A program made the translations under genes and the position numbers. Positions 43,369 to 51,326 of a DNA stretch of 53,418 nucleotides are shown here, in pieces (the stretch's first letter is position 1; each line of letters begins with the position of its first letter). Under the pieces are notes generated by a model. It did not search any database. It was not told the DNA's origin and saw only the letters and a list, made by a program, of their open reading frames with translations. Origin of the DNA: CAZDKO01 sp964506075 [NCBI: uncultured bacterium] (GTDB lineage Bacteria > CAZDME01 > JAYEMH01); assembly GCA_964506075.1 (NCBI GenBank), contig CAZDKO010000002.1, positions 64,129-117,546 on the forward strand, written 5' to 3'.

Positions 43369-45905
43369 TTCTTTTTTCCGGTTTTCTTCACCTTTCTTTT
43401 GCTTCCGGTTTTATTTTTCCCTTTTGCTGAAATTTTCTTCCGGGATTTTTTAACCACGGCTTTGGATTTCTTTTTGGCCGCCAAAATTTTCCCTGTTTTT
43501 TTTCGCTTGCTCCTTGAAGGAACAGTTTTAACTTTTCTATGGGGTTTTGGAGGAATGGATTTTTTAGTGGTCCGCTTTGTTTTAGTCGTTCCGGGTTTTT
43601 TTATGGTTTTTTTTCTTTCCGTTTTGCTCTGTTCTTTAAGCAGCTTTTCAAAAGTTTCTTCCCACCTTTTCCTTAGAGTAATTAAAGGTAATTTTACTAA
43701 TTTCTCCTTGTCGGTTGAAATCTGAAGTATGTCTCCTTCTACCTTCCCCATCACCCGGAAAGGAACTTTATATTGCTGGGCTAAATTCTGCAGAGATATA
43801 AGAGATGAAGGCGTAAAGGAAATAATAATCCGGGACTGAGATTCTCCAAAAAGTAGCGCGTCGGATCTGACCGGTTTTACGATTTTGAATTCCATCTGGG
43901 GAATTCGTTTCGTCCAGTCATAAATCACCTCGGATATAGTAATGCTGGCGCCTAAAGGTTTTTGGGGGTTGGACAAACAGCACTCGGCTAAAGCCACGGC
44001 CAAGCCGCCTTCGGAACAGTCATGGGCTGAATTGATTAACCCTTTGTCAATAACGGCAAGGCAAAAATCCTGAACTTTCTTTTCCATACCCCAGTCTATT
44101 TCGGGACAATCGCCTTTTTTTATTCCGTGTATTATTTTAAGATACTCACTTCCGCCTAATTCTTCTTTCGTTTCACCGACCAAGGCAATTAAATCACCGC
44201 TGTTTTTAAACCAGGGCGAGGTAAGTTTTTGATAATCCCCGATGACCCCAACCATCCCTACTAAAGGGGTGGGATCGATAGAACCTCTGGGATTTTCGTT
44301 ATTTAAACTTACGTTTCCGCTGACCACGGGAGTATTGAGCTCGCGGCAAGCCTCACTGATACCTTCAACGCACTTTCGTAACTGCCAGAAGTTCTCCGGT
44401 TTAAAAGGATTGCCGAAATTTAAACCGTCGGTTATCCCTAAAGGGTTGACTCCGCAGCAGACTAAATTACGGGCCGCCTCCGCTACGGCAATTGCTCCCC
44501 CCCGGTATGGATTAAGATAGCAATAGGTACTATTACCGTTAACTGAAAAGGCGATGGCTCTGTGGCTATCCGGCAGACGTACGGCGGTTACTTCGGTTCC
44601 CGGTCCGATTAAAATATCCTTTTTTAATTCGGACTTGATTTTATCGTGAATTATCTTTTTACTGGCCAGGTTGACCCCGGAAATCAGTTTCAAAAGGGCT
44701 TCATTATAATTTTTTAATCCTTTAACCTCATCAGGATTGAAACTTAAAGTTTCGGATAAATACACCGGGGTTTTTATTTCCCGGTTATATACGGGTGCCT
44801 CCACCAAAAGTTTAGCCGGGACCTCGGCCACAACCGTATCTTTATCTTTTATCCTGATTACTCCATCCTCAGTAACCCGGCCTATTTTCACGGCGGGAAC
44901 GTTCCATTTTTTCAAAACATTTAAAGCCAAAGGTTCCTTTTCTCTGGCTAAAACCAACAGCATTCTTTCCTGAGATTCCGACAGCATCACTTCATAAGGT
45001 GTCATCTGAGGAGATTTTCGGGGGACCAGGTCAACGTTAATTTCCATACCCCGTCCGCCTTTATAAGCCATCTCGCTGGACGAACAGATTAAACCGGCGG
45101 CACCCATATCCTGCATTCCTTCAACAAGACCGCCGGCAATAAGTTCCAAACAGGCTTCCCGAAGAATTGCCCCTAATTCAGGGTCGCCTATGGCTACGGC
45201 GGAAGAATCAATTTTTTGTGATTCGTCGATTCCTTCTGAAGCAAAAGCCGCTCCTCCGATTCCGTCACGTCCGGCTGCACCGCCTATGGTATAGACAGCG
45301 CTGTCAAGATTGGAAGTAGTCGCTTTAACCAGATCCTTTATCTTTATAATGCCTACGCACATAGCGTTCACCAGAGGATTTTTTTCGTAGGAAGAATCAA
45401 AATATATTTCTCCTCCCAGGACGGCTATAGCGGCGGTATTGGCGTAATGAAAGAATCCCTTCCCCACTTCTTTTAAAAGATACCGAACGTGTTTGTTTTC
45501 CGGTGAGCCGAAACGTAAAGAATAAAGAAATCCTATCGGTCTGGCGCCCATGGTAAAAATATCCCTGGCTACTCCACCAGCGCCGGTTGCCGAAGCTTCA
45601 AACGGTTCGATAGCCGAAGGGTGATTATGAGATTCAATTTTCATAACTACCGCCAGACCGTCTCCGATATCAATTACACCGGCATTTTCTCCGGGACCCT
45701 GAATGACCTGCCTCCCGGATACAGGAAAAAGATTCAATACAGATTTAGAATTTTTATAGGAACAGTGTTCCGACCACATGGCGGAAAAAAGCCCTAACTC
45801 GGTGTAATTCGGTTCCCGTCCGAGTTTCCGGCAAATTTCCGCAAATTCTTCCGGCGTTAAGCCGTGTTCTTTTACCACTTCGGGTGTAACTTTAACTTCT
45901 TTCAT
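43365..45905 (-). CDS. purL: FGAM synthase large subunit PurL with an 88-residue basic tail
   Basis: 846 residues. Residues 1-758 are a small-type PurL (needs PurS and PurQ, not seen here). It has LGLFSAMWSEHCSYKNSK, IGDGLAVVMKIESHNHPSAIEPFEASATGAGG (written in two known motifs), MQDMGAAGLICSSSEMA and SAHDCSEGGLAVALAE. The domain ends at TLRKRWEETFEKLLKE, where PurL normally stops. From Q759 to the end are 88 more residues, 41 of them Lys or Arg, with Pro, Ser, Thr and Ala but only one acidic residue, like a histone-H1-type tail. It overlaps purM by 4 bp. The tail could bind RNA, DNA or ribosomes. This is inference. Confidence 0.93.
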   Translation of the reverse strand: MKEVKVTPEVVKEHGLTPEEFAEICRKLGREPNYTELGLFSAMWSEHCSYKNSKSVLNLFPVSGRQVIQGPGENAGVIDIGDGLAVVMKIESHNHPSAIEPFEASATGAGGVARDIFTMGARPIGFLYSLRFGSPENKHVRYLLKEVGKGFFHYANTAAIAVLGGEIYFDSSYEKNPLVNAMCVGIIKIKDLVKATTSNLDSAVYTIGGAAGRDGIGGAAFASEGIDESQKIDSSAVAIGDPELGAILREACLELIAGGLVEGMQDMGAAGLICSSSEMAYKGGRGMEINVDLVPRKSPQMTPYEVMLSESQERMLLVLAREKEPLALNVLKKWNVPAVKIGRVTEDGVIRIKDKDTVVAEVPAKLLVEAPVYNREIKTPVYLSETLSFNPDEVKGLKNYNEALLKLISGVNLASKKIIHDKIKSELKKDILIGPGTEVTAVRLPDSHRAIAFSVNGNSTYCYLNPYRGGAIAVAEAARNLVCCGVNPLGITDGLNFGNPFKPENFWQLRKCVEGISEACRELNTPVVSGNVSLNNENPRGSIDPTPLVGMVGVIGDYQKLTSPWFKNSGDLIALVGETKEELGGSEYLKIIHGIKKGDCPEIDWGMEKKVQDFCLAVIDKGLINSAHDCSEGGLAVALAECCLSNPQKPLGASITISEVIYDWTKRIPQMEFKIVKPVRSDALLFGESQSRIIISFTPSSLISLQNLAQQYKVPFRVMGKVEGDILQISTDKEKLVKLPLITLRKRWEETFEKLLKEQSKTERKKTIKKPGTTKTKRTTKKSIPPKPHRKVKTVPSRSKRKKTGKILAAKKKSKAVVKKSRKKISAKGKNKTGSKRKVKKTGKKK

Positions 45906-45929
45906 CTAAAGTATCTCCTTTTAGATTCA

Positions 45930-46835
45930 CTATTTAGCCGTCAGGCGGTTATATGCCTCTTGGTATTTCTCTCTAGTTTTTTCAACAATATCCGGGGGAA
46001 GTTCGGGAGGAGGCGGGGTCTTTGCCCATTCAATTTCTTCTAAGTAATTCCGGACAAACTGTTTATCGAAACTTTCCTGGGATTTACCCTTTTGATATGT
46101 CCTTTTATCCCAGAAACGGGATGAATCCGGTGTCAGGGCCTCATCAATTAAAAATATTTCTCCGGTTTCTTCATCTTCACCGAATTCAAACTTTGTATCA
46201 GCGATAATCAATTCTCTCCGCTCGGCATAAGCACTGGCCCGGGAATAAAGAGCCAGGCTTTTTTCTTTAAGAAAATCCGCTTTTTCTGTCCCGACTCTAT
46301 TAATGAGTTCATTAAAGCTGATATTTATATCGTGTTTACCGGTGCTTTCTTTACTGGCCGGAGTAAAAATAGGCTCCGGTAGTTTTTCCGCCTCAACTAA
46401 ACCCTCAGGTAATTTAATTCCAACGATACTCTTAGTTTTTTGATATTCACTCCATCCGGAACCGGCCAGATACCCCCTCACGACACATTCCACATCAATT
46501 CTTTTCAGTTTCTTTATCAGCATGGAACGACCCTCTAAATTTTCTCTGTACGGGTTAAGGCCGGAAGGAAAATATTTCCAGTCAACGGAAATCATATGAT
46601 TTCTAACGACGTCCTGGAGTTTATCGAACCAGAAAGCCGATATCCGGGTTAAGATCTTCCCTTTATCAGGGATGAGGGTCGGTAAAATAAAATCAAAAGC
46701 AGAAATACGGTCGGTTGCCACCATTAATAATTTATCGTCTAAGGCATAAAGGTCTCTGACCTTACCGCGATAAAAAAGAGGATACTCCGTAAGATAAAAT
46801 TCTTTAAGGGGCTTATTGGAATTATTACCGTTCAT
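45930..46835 (-). CDS. purC: SAICAR synthetase PurC
   Basis: 301 residues, joining aspartate to CAIR. YRGKVRDLYALDDKLLMVATDRISAFD at the N terminus and VECVVRGYLAGSGWSEY in the centre are diagnostic. LIADTKFEFG and the long C-terminal EALTPDSSRFW segment fit the larger (yeast Ade1-like) form of the enzyme. It lies 22 bp after purB and 24 bp before purL. Confidence 0.96.
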   Translation of the reverse strand: MNGNNSNKPLKEFYLTEYPLFYRGKVRDLYALDDKLLMVATDRISAFDFILPTLIPDKGKILTRISAFWFDKLQDVVRNHMISVDWKYFPSGLNPYRENLEGRSMLIKKLKRIDVECVVRGYLAGSGWSEYQKTKSIVGIKLPEGLVEAEKLPEPIFTPASKESTGKHDINISFNELINRVGTEKADFLKEKSLALYSRASAYAERRELIIADTKFEFGEDEETGEIFLIDEALTPDSSRFWDKRTYQKGKSQESFDKQFVRNYLEEIEWAKTPPPPELPPDIVEKTREKYQEAYNRLTAK

Positions 46836-46857
46836 AGATTAAACTTAAAGGAAAAAG

Positions 46858-48150
46858 TTATAGTTTGAATCTTTTGTATATCCGTGATAAATTTTTAAGA
46901 TAAATTTCCAGATTGAAGCATTTTTCAATCTCTGATTTATTAAGATATTTATTCGTGGTCTCGTCTTTAAGAAGCAGACTTTGAAAATCTCCAGCCCCTT
47001 TCCAAACCTGCATGGCTACATTTTGGACTATCTGGTAAGCCTCTTCCCGGGTTAATCCTTTTCTGGTTAATTCCAGGAGAATTCTTCCGGAAAAAATTAA
47101 TCCTCCGGTGGCATTTAAATTTTCTTTCATCTTTTCCGGGTAGACGCCTAAATTTTCCACGATAAACTGAAAACGGTTAAGCATGTAATCAATCAGAATA
47201 GTTCCGTCGGGAATGACCACCCGTTCTACCGAAGAATGACTGATATCCCGTTCGTTCCATAAGTTTATGTTTTCAAACGCAGCCAGAGCATAACTTCTGA
47301 TCAGTCTGGACAGGCCGCAGATTTGTTCACAGGTAACGGGGTTACGCTTATGCGGCATGGCGGAAGACCCTTTTTGTCCTTTGGTAAAAGGTTCCTCCAG
47401 CTCGTATATTTCCGTTCTCTGTAAGCTACGTATCTCCGTAGCAAATTTTTCAAGGCTTCCGGCTAAAATAGCCAGGGCAGCCATAAACTGGGCATGCCGG
47501 TCACGTTGTATAATCTGATTTGAAATAGGGGCCGGTTTTAACCCGAGTTTCCGACAGACATATTCCTCTACGTAAGGGTCAATAAGGGCGTAAGTACCGA
47601 CGGCTCCGGAAAGTTTTCCGTAGCTTATTATTTCTCTGGCTTCTTCCACTCTCTGCCGGTTACGTTCTAATTCGGCCAGCCACAGTGTTAATTTAAAACC
47701 CAGGGTAATGGGTTCGGCATGCACTCCGTGGGTTCTGCCCACCATAACCGTTTTTTTATGAATTTTAGCTTTATCCCGGACCGATTTAATAACCCTCTTA
47801 AGGTCATCCAGAATTATATCACTGGCTTCCCTCATTTGAATGGATAAGATTGTATCTAAAACGTCGTTAGAAGTAAGTCCGTGATGGATATATTTACTGT
47901 CAGAACCGATATATTCAGACACATTGGCTATAAAAGCCAGAAGTTCGTGTTTTACCCTGGCTTCAATTTTATTTATCTTTTTAAGGTCAAATCTGGCTTT
48001 ATTTTTAATGTTTTTCAAAGACTTGGATGGAATATGCCCCAATTCCGCCAGCGCTTCACAGGATAAAATTTCAATCTCCAGCATTTTCTGAAAACGGTTT
48101 TCCGGAGACCAGATTTTTGCCATATCAGGGAGAGTATAGCGTTCAATCAT
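46858..48150 (-). CDS. purB: Adenylosuccinate lyase PurB
   Basis: 430 residues. It cleaves SAICAR and adenylosuccinate. Fumarase-superfamily signatures are present: IHHGLTSNDVLDT, VGRTHGVHAEPITLG and the flexible catalytic loop KGQKGSSAMPHKRNPVTCEQI with the catalytic Ser in GSSAMPHK. It is the first gene of the purine transcript, about 30 nt after the predicted transcription start. Confidence 0.96.
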   Translation of the reverse strand: MIERYTLPDMAKIWSPENRFQKMLEIEILSCEALAELGHIPSKSLKNIKNKARFDLKKINKIEARVKHELLAFIANVSEYIGSDSKYIHHGLTSNDVLDTILSIQMREASDIILDDLKRVIKSVRDKAKIHKKTVMVGRTHGVHAEPITLGFKLTLWLAELERNRQRVEEAREIISYGKLSGAVGTYALIDPYVEEYVCRKLGLKPAPISNQIIQRDRHAQFMAALAILAGSLEKFATEIRSLQRTEIYELEEPFTKGQKGSSAMPHKRNPVTCEQICGLSRLIRSYALAAFENINLWNERDISHSSVERVVIPDGTILIDYMLNRFQFIVENLGVYPEKMKENLNATGGLIFSGRILLELTRKGLTREEAYQIVQNVAMQVWKGAGDFQSLLLKDETTNKYLNKSEIEKCFNLEIYLKNLSRIYKRFKL

Positions 48151-48185
48151 TTTACACCTTTAAATTTGAGTATGTTGGAAAACGC

Positions 48186-48214
48186 ATTATAGCAATTTTT
48201 GATGTTTTGGTCAA
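48186..48214 (-). promoter_or_regulatory. Promoter of the purBCLMHDE operon
   Basis: On the - strand TTGACC (48209-48214), 17-bp spacer, perfect TATAAT (48186-48191), 36 bp before the purB ATG. Further upstream, TTTAAATAGA and TTGACCnAAAC occur twice in the same order, giving a second TTGACC at 48270-48275 without a good -10. No PurR-box or purine riboswitch was recognised, and the leader is too short for one. Confidence 0.7.
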
Positions 48215-48336
48215 GAATTTATCCATTAACCTATATGAGATCTATTTAAACACCTGTATTTATGGTTTCGGTCAAGGGACATCTGGTCTATTTAAAGAGG
48301 TAATTTTAAACCGAAATTATATTTAGCCCGGGGAGT

Positions 48337-49077
48337 TTATTTAACTATCGGAGAGGCATTTTGGTCAAAGGGATTTGTTCTCATCGCTAAAGAAAAAAGG
48401 TAGGGGTAAAAATTTTTGAGATATTGCATATAATCAACCCACTGACAGACCAGAGAAATATAAACCCTTTTTATATCATTAGCCAGATGTTCATAGTCAG
48501 TATCTGGTAATTCCTTAGTATCTTTTCTATTGAGCAGTTCCTCAGTCAAATGGAAAACCGCCCGGAGCAATTCGGTAAAATATTCATGTTCAAGTAAATT
48601 AGGATTTTCTAAAAGGCGTAACAGAAAATTACTTTTCCCCTGAAGGAAACCTTTTAACTCTTCTAAATTAACTTTTTTAATTTCAACTCCGTATTGATAT
48701 TTTTTAAGTTGCCTGCTGACGTTATAAAAATCATGTTTAGACCAATCATTACTTACTACAAGGTTTTTTTTAATATTGTCTAAATTGGGGTCGTAATTAG
48801 AAAAAGAAGCTATAAGTTTTGTGCCAACTTCACTAAAAAAAGCACCGATAACCATGTTTAATTTCTCTAATTTTGCCCGTTTTTCGCGGATATTGAGCAA
48901 TTGATGTATTATTAGAGTTACCATTAAAACCTCAATAAAGACAAAAGCGACGTCTCCAACGAGATAAAGAAAAATGTGGTGCAGGTCTTTAAAAATAAGG
49001 TAATGCAAAAAATAAAATAAAACGGATAAAACAATTAATCCCGCCCCTAAAAAAATCTGCCACTTATAATTTCTCAT
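48337..49077 (-). CDS. Conserved membrane protein of unknown function
   Basis: 246 residues. Two N-terminal membrane helices (about 8-26 and 36-60) are followed by a cytoplasmic, mostly helical domain of ~185 residues with KVNLEELKGFLQGKSNFLLRLLENPNLLEHE, HLTEELLNRK and the C-terminal LAMRTNPFDQNASP. I recall the last motif from a widespread uncharacterised family, but no function. It lies 20 bp after rmuC, so probably in its operon. Confidence 0.75.
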   Translation of the reverse strand: MRNYKWQIFLGAGLIVLSVLFYFLHYLIFKDLHHIFLYLVGDVAFVFIEVLMVTLIIHQLLNIREKRAKLEKLNMVIGAFFSEVGTKLIASFSNYDPNLDNIKKNLVVSNDWSKHDFYNVSRQLKKYQYGVEIKKVNLEELKGFLQGKSNFLLRLLENPNLLEHEYFTELLRAVFHLTEELLNRKDTKELPDTDYEHLANDIKRVYISLVCQWVDYMQYLKNFYPYLFSLAMRTNPFDQNASPIVK

Positions 49078-49097
49078 CAGTCACCTTATAATATAAA

Positions 49098-50333
49098 TTA
49101 CTTACTATCCTTTTCATTTTCAAGAGGTAAAATCTCTGTATCCGGTTCGTTTGAAACTTCCGGTAAGCCATGGTGTATTCTGAGACTTTCAATTTTATTT
49201 AAAGGCCTTTCAAGCTGTCTCTGGCGGGTGGTGGTGAGTTCTTCATACTCTTTCTGAACGTCGATAATACGCCTGCCTAATACGCCCAGTTTATCGCGAA
49301 ACATCCCCCATTGTTTTTTGAACATACTTAATAACGATAGAATTTCATTTGAGGTTTTTTCCAGAGCAAAGTTATCAACCGCCTGACGGATAACGGCTAA
49401 AACGGCAAAGAGGGTTATGGGAGAACAAAATACCACTTTATTTTTAATGCCTTCATCAAAAATTGTACTATCCTGTTCGTGGATAAAAGCGTAAATCTGC
49501 TCATTAGGAATGAATAAAAGGACGTAATCTACCGTATTCTGTTCGGGGTTAATATAGTCCCGGGAGGTCACTTCTTTTATTTTATTTTTGACGTCTCTTA
49601 AAAAGTTAGTGCACAATTTATCTTTTTCCAACTCCGATTTCGCCTCAAGATATTTCAGATAATTGTCCAGGGGGAATTTAACGTCCATGTTCAATTTAAG
49701 ATGCTGCGGTAACAAAAAGGTGAAATCGGGCCGTGTTTTAATTCCTTCAATGGATTTTTGTTTTAAATAATTAATGTTTTCAATAAAACCGGCTAAACGC
49801 AGAACATCCTCAGCCATTCGTTCCCCCCATTGTCCTCTCAACCTGGTGCTGGCCAAGGCTTCCCGCAGATTATTTGTAGTTTGCAGGAGAGATGCTGTCT
49901 GCTCTCCGGCCGTTTTTAACTGATTGGCCAGTTCTCCGAATTTTTCCCCCCGGTCTTTTTCCAGTTCTTTCACCAGTTTAGAAACATTGTCCAATTCTGA
50001 AGTCATCCGCTGGAGCTGCTGGTCAATCAGGGCCTTCTTTTCTACCAGTTCCTTAGCGCTGATTTCTCTTTCCGATTGTAATTTTTCCTGGGCTAATTTA
50101 AGAAATTCTTCCGTTGATTTTGAGAGGGCTTCAAGCGACAAACTGCCGAAACTGGCCTTCATATTTTCAATGACGTTATTCAAATTTTCTTTCTGTCTGG
50201 TTTCGTTTTCCCGAAGGAGCTCATCAGCCAGTTCTTTAGCGGTTTTCACCTTAATGATTCTAAATATAATGGAAACCAGTAAACCCAAAGTAAATCCAAC
50301 CATTAAAGCGACTAAAATCGGTAAAGAACCCAT
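49098..50333 (-). CDS. rmuC: DNA recombination protein RmuC family
   Basis: 411 residues. An N-terminal membrane helix (LPILVALMVGFTLGLLVSIIF) is followed by a long coiled coil to about residue 150. The RmuC nuclease-like domain has LRGQWGERMAEDVLRLAGFIENINY, TRPDFTFLLPQHLKLNMDVKFPLDNY and YVLLFIPNEQIYAFI. It is thought to limit sequence inversions at short inverted repeats. The ATG has a GAGGAG site. A CAATAT/ATATTG palindrome lies just before that site. It lies 47 bp after the tRNA. Confidence 0.92.
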   Translation of the reverse strand: MGSLPILVALMVGFTLGLLVSIIFRIIKVKTAKELADELLRENETRQKENLNNVIENMKASFGSLSLEALSKSTEEFLKLAQEKLQSEREISAKELVEKKALIDQQLQRMTSELDNVSKLVKELEKDRGEKFGELANQLKTAGEQTASLLQTTNNLREALASTRLRGQWGERMAEDVLRLAGFIENINYLKQKSIEGIKTRPDFTFLLPQHLKLNMDVKFPLDNYLKYLEAKSELEKDKLCTNFLRDVKNKIKEVTSRDYINPEQNTVDYVLLFIPNEQIYAFIHEQDSTIFDEGIKNKVVFCSPITLFAVLAVIRQAVDNFALEKTSNEILSLLSMFKKQWGMFRDKLGVLGRRIIDVQKEYEELTTTRQRQLERPLNKIESLRIHHGLPEVSNEPDTEILPLENEKDSK

Positions 50334-50380
50334 GATTATCTCCTCAATATGTCATATTGTTAATCCGGCTGGGATGGAAC

Positions 50381-50457
50381 TGGTAGCGCGTACGGGGTTC
50401 GAACCCGTCATCTCCGCCTTGAGAGGGCGGCGTCTTAACCGAATCGACCAACGCGCC
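50381..50457 (-). tRNA. tRNA-Glu (anticodon CTC)
   Basis: A full cloverleaf on the - strand: acceptor GGCGCGT with ACGCGCT (one G-U pair), D stem GTC/GAC, anticodon stem CCGCC/GGCGG with loop CTCTCAA (anticodon CTC, reading GAG), a 5-nt variable loop, and T stem ACGGG/CCCGT with TTCGAAC. Discriminator A and a genomically encoded CCA (plus-strand TGG at 50381-50383). It lies only 5 bp after the stop codon of the upstream protein gene, with no terminator on either side. Confidence 0.95.
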
Positions 50458-50462
50458 AGATT

Positions 50463-51149
50463 TTAAAAGATTTCACCGGTTAAAACTACATCCCCGGCAC
50501 TTAAGACCCCTTTTTGAGGTTTATATAGCTCGCCCCCGTTATTATCCTGATTGTCAGGACCGACGCTATACACTTTACAAGAGTTATCACCGGCAATTAC
50601 ATATCGGTATGGACTTTTCATATCGGCAAAAAGGTCGTAGTAACCCTTTATTTTATCATCCATCCGTATTAATTCTTCCATATTTTCCGGCAATCTGCCC
50701 TCTGTTTTATAAAATATGAATATTAAATTCATAATGTCATTGAGCTCGTTTAAGACACGGATATACCTGAATGAAAGCGCGTCAAACGTCCATTGTCCGT
50801 CTTCATTAACTACGTAATACCCTTCATTAAAGGGAGCGGGGACAAACGGAAGCGCAGGAGTAGTTTTAATAAAAGCTCTATCAGGAGAAATCAAAATGAT
50901 TTCTTCTATTTTTTCTTTAACGGCTCCGGCTTTATCCGTTCCCAATTTAAGGTCTTCTTCAGGGGTGTGTTCCTTTTTATAATGTCTGGGTTTATACTTT
51001 AAAATACTTTTATAATCTTTTTTATCAATAGCTTCCTGTCTTTCTGAAAAATTTTTTTTGATTTCTGATTCTACATCCTGGGCATAAGTTGAATTCAGAC
51101 CTAAAAATAAAATTCCTGTCTCAATCAGTATTAACATTATCTTTTTCAT
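50463..51149 (-). CDS. Secreted protein with GspG-like C-terminal segment
   Basis: 228 residues with a classical signal peptide (KKIMLILIETGILFLGLNSTYAQ). The first half (EIKKNFSERQEAIDKKDYKSILKY to about residue 125) looks like an NTF2/DUF4440-like cone fold. The second half has IFYKTEGRLPENMEELI, a SPYRYVIAGDNSCKVYSVG strand pair and a final GPDNQDNNGGEL, which is the calcium-binding end typical of the type II secretion major pseudopilin GspG. No prepilin cleavage site is present, so it is not itself a pilin. An AAGGAG site supports the ATG. Confidence 0.7.
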   Translation of the reverse strand: MKKIMLILIETGILFLGLNSTYAQDVESEIKKNFSERQEAIDKKDYKSILKYKPRHYKKEHTPEEDLKLGTDKAGAVKEKIEEIILISPDRAFIKTTPALPFVPAPFNEGYYVVNEDGQWTFDALSFRYIRVLNELNDIMNLIFIFYKTEGRLPENMEELIRMDDKIKGYYDLFADMKSPYRYVIAGDNSCKVYSVGPDNQDNNGGELYKPQKGVLSAGDVVLTGEIF

Positions 51150-51263
51150 GTCTATATCTCCTTATTTTTATTATTGGGCACTTAAGGATGATATTGGGAA
51201 AATCTATTCCGCCCATTTTACCTATGCCATGTATCACATCTTAAATATACAGCTTCAATAAGA

Positions 51264-51286
51264 AAAAATCAAATAAAAAGATTTTT
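51264..51286 (-). terminator. Weak terminator-like hairpin after the glycosyltransferase gene
   Basis: On the - strand AAAAATC (51280-51286) pairs with GATTTTT (51264-51270) over a 9-nt loop, followed by more T residues. The stem is AT-only. The rest of the 177-bp gap holds a possible TTGAAG/GATACA promoter pair for the downstream secreted-protein gene and nothing else recognised. Confidence 0.3.
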
Positions 51287-51326
51287 GGGATCAAGCTTTT
51301 AAAAGATTCCAGACACAGCTTTATCT

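Noticed and set aside
43357-43725. Long + strand open frame of 122 codons opposite the purL tail
   Set aside because: It is the antisense shadow of the Lys-rich tail (AAA/AAG codons give Phe/Leu on the other strand). It has no ribosome site and lies wholly within purL and purM.
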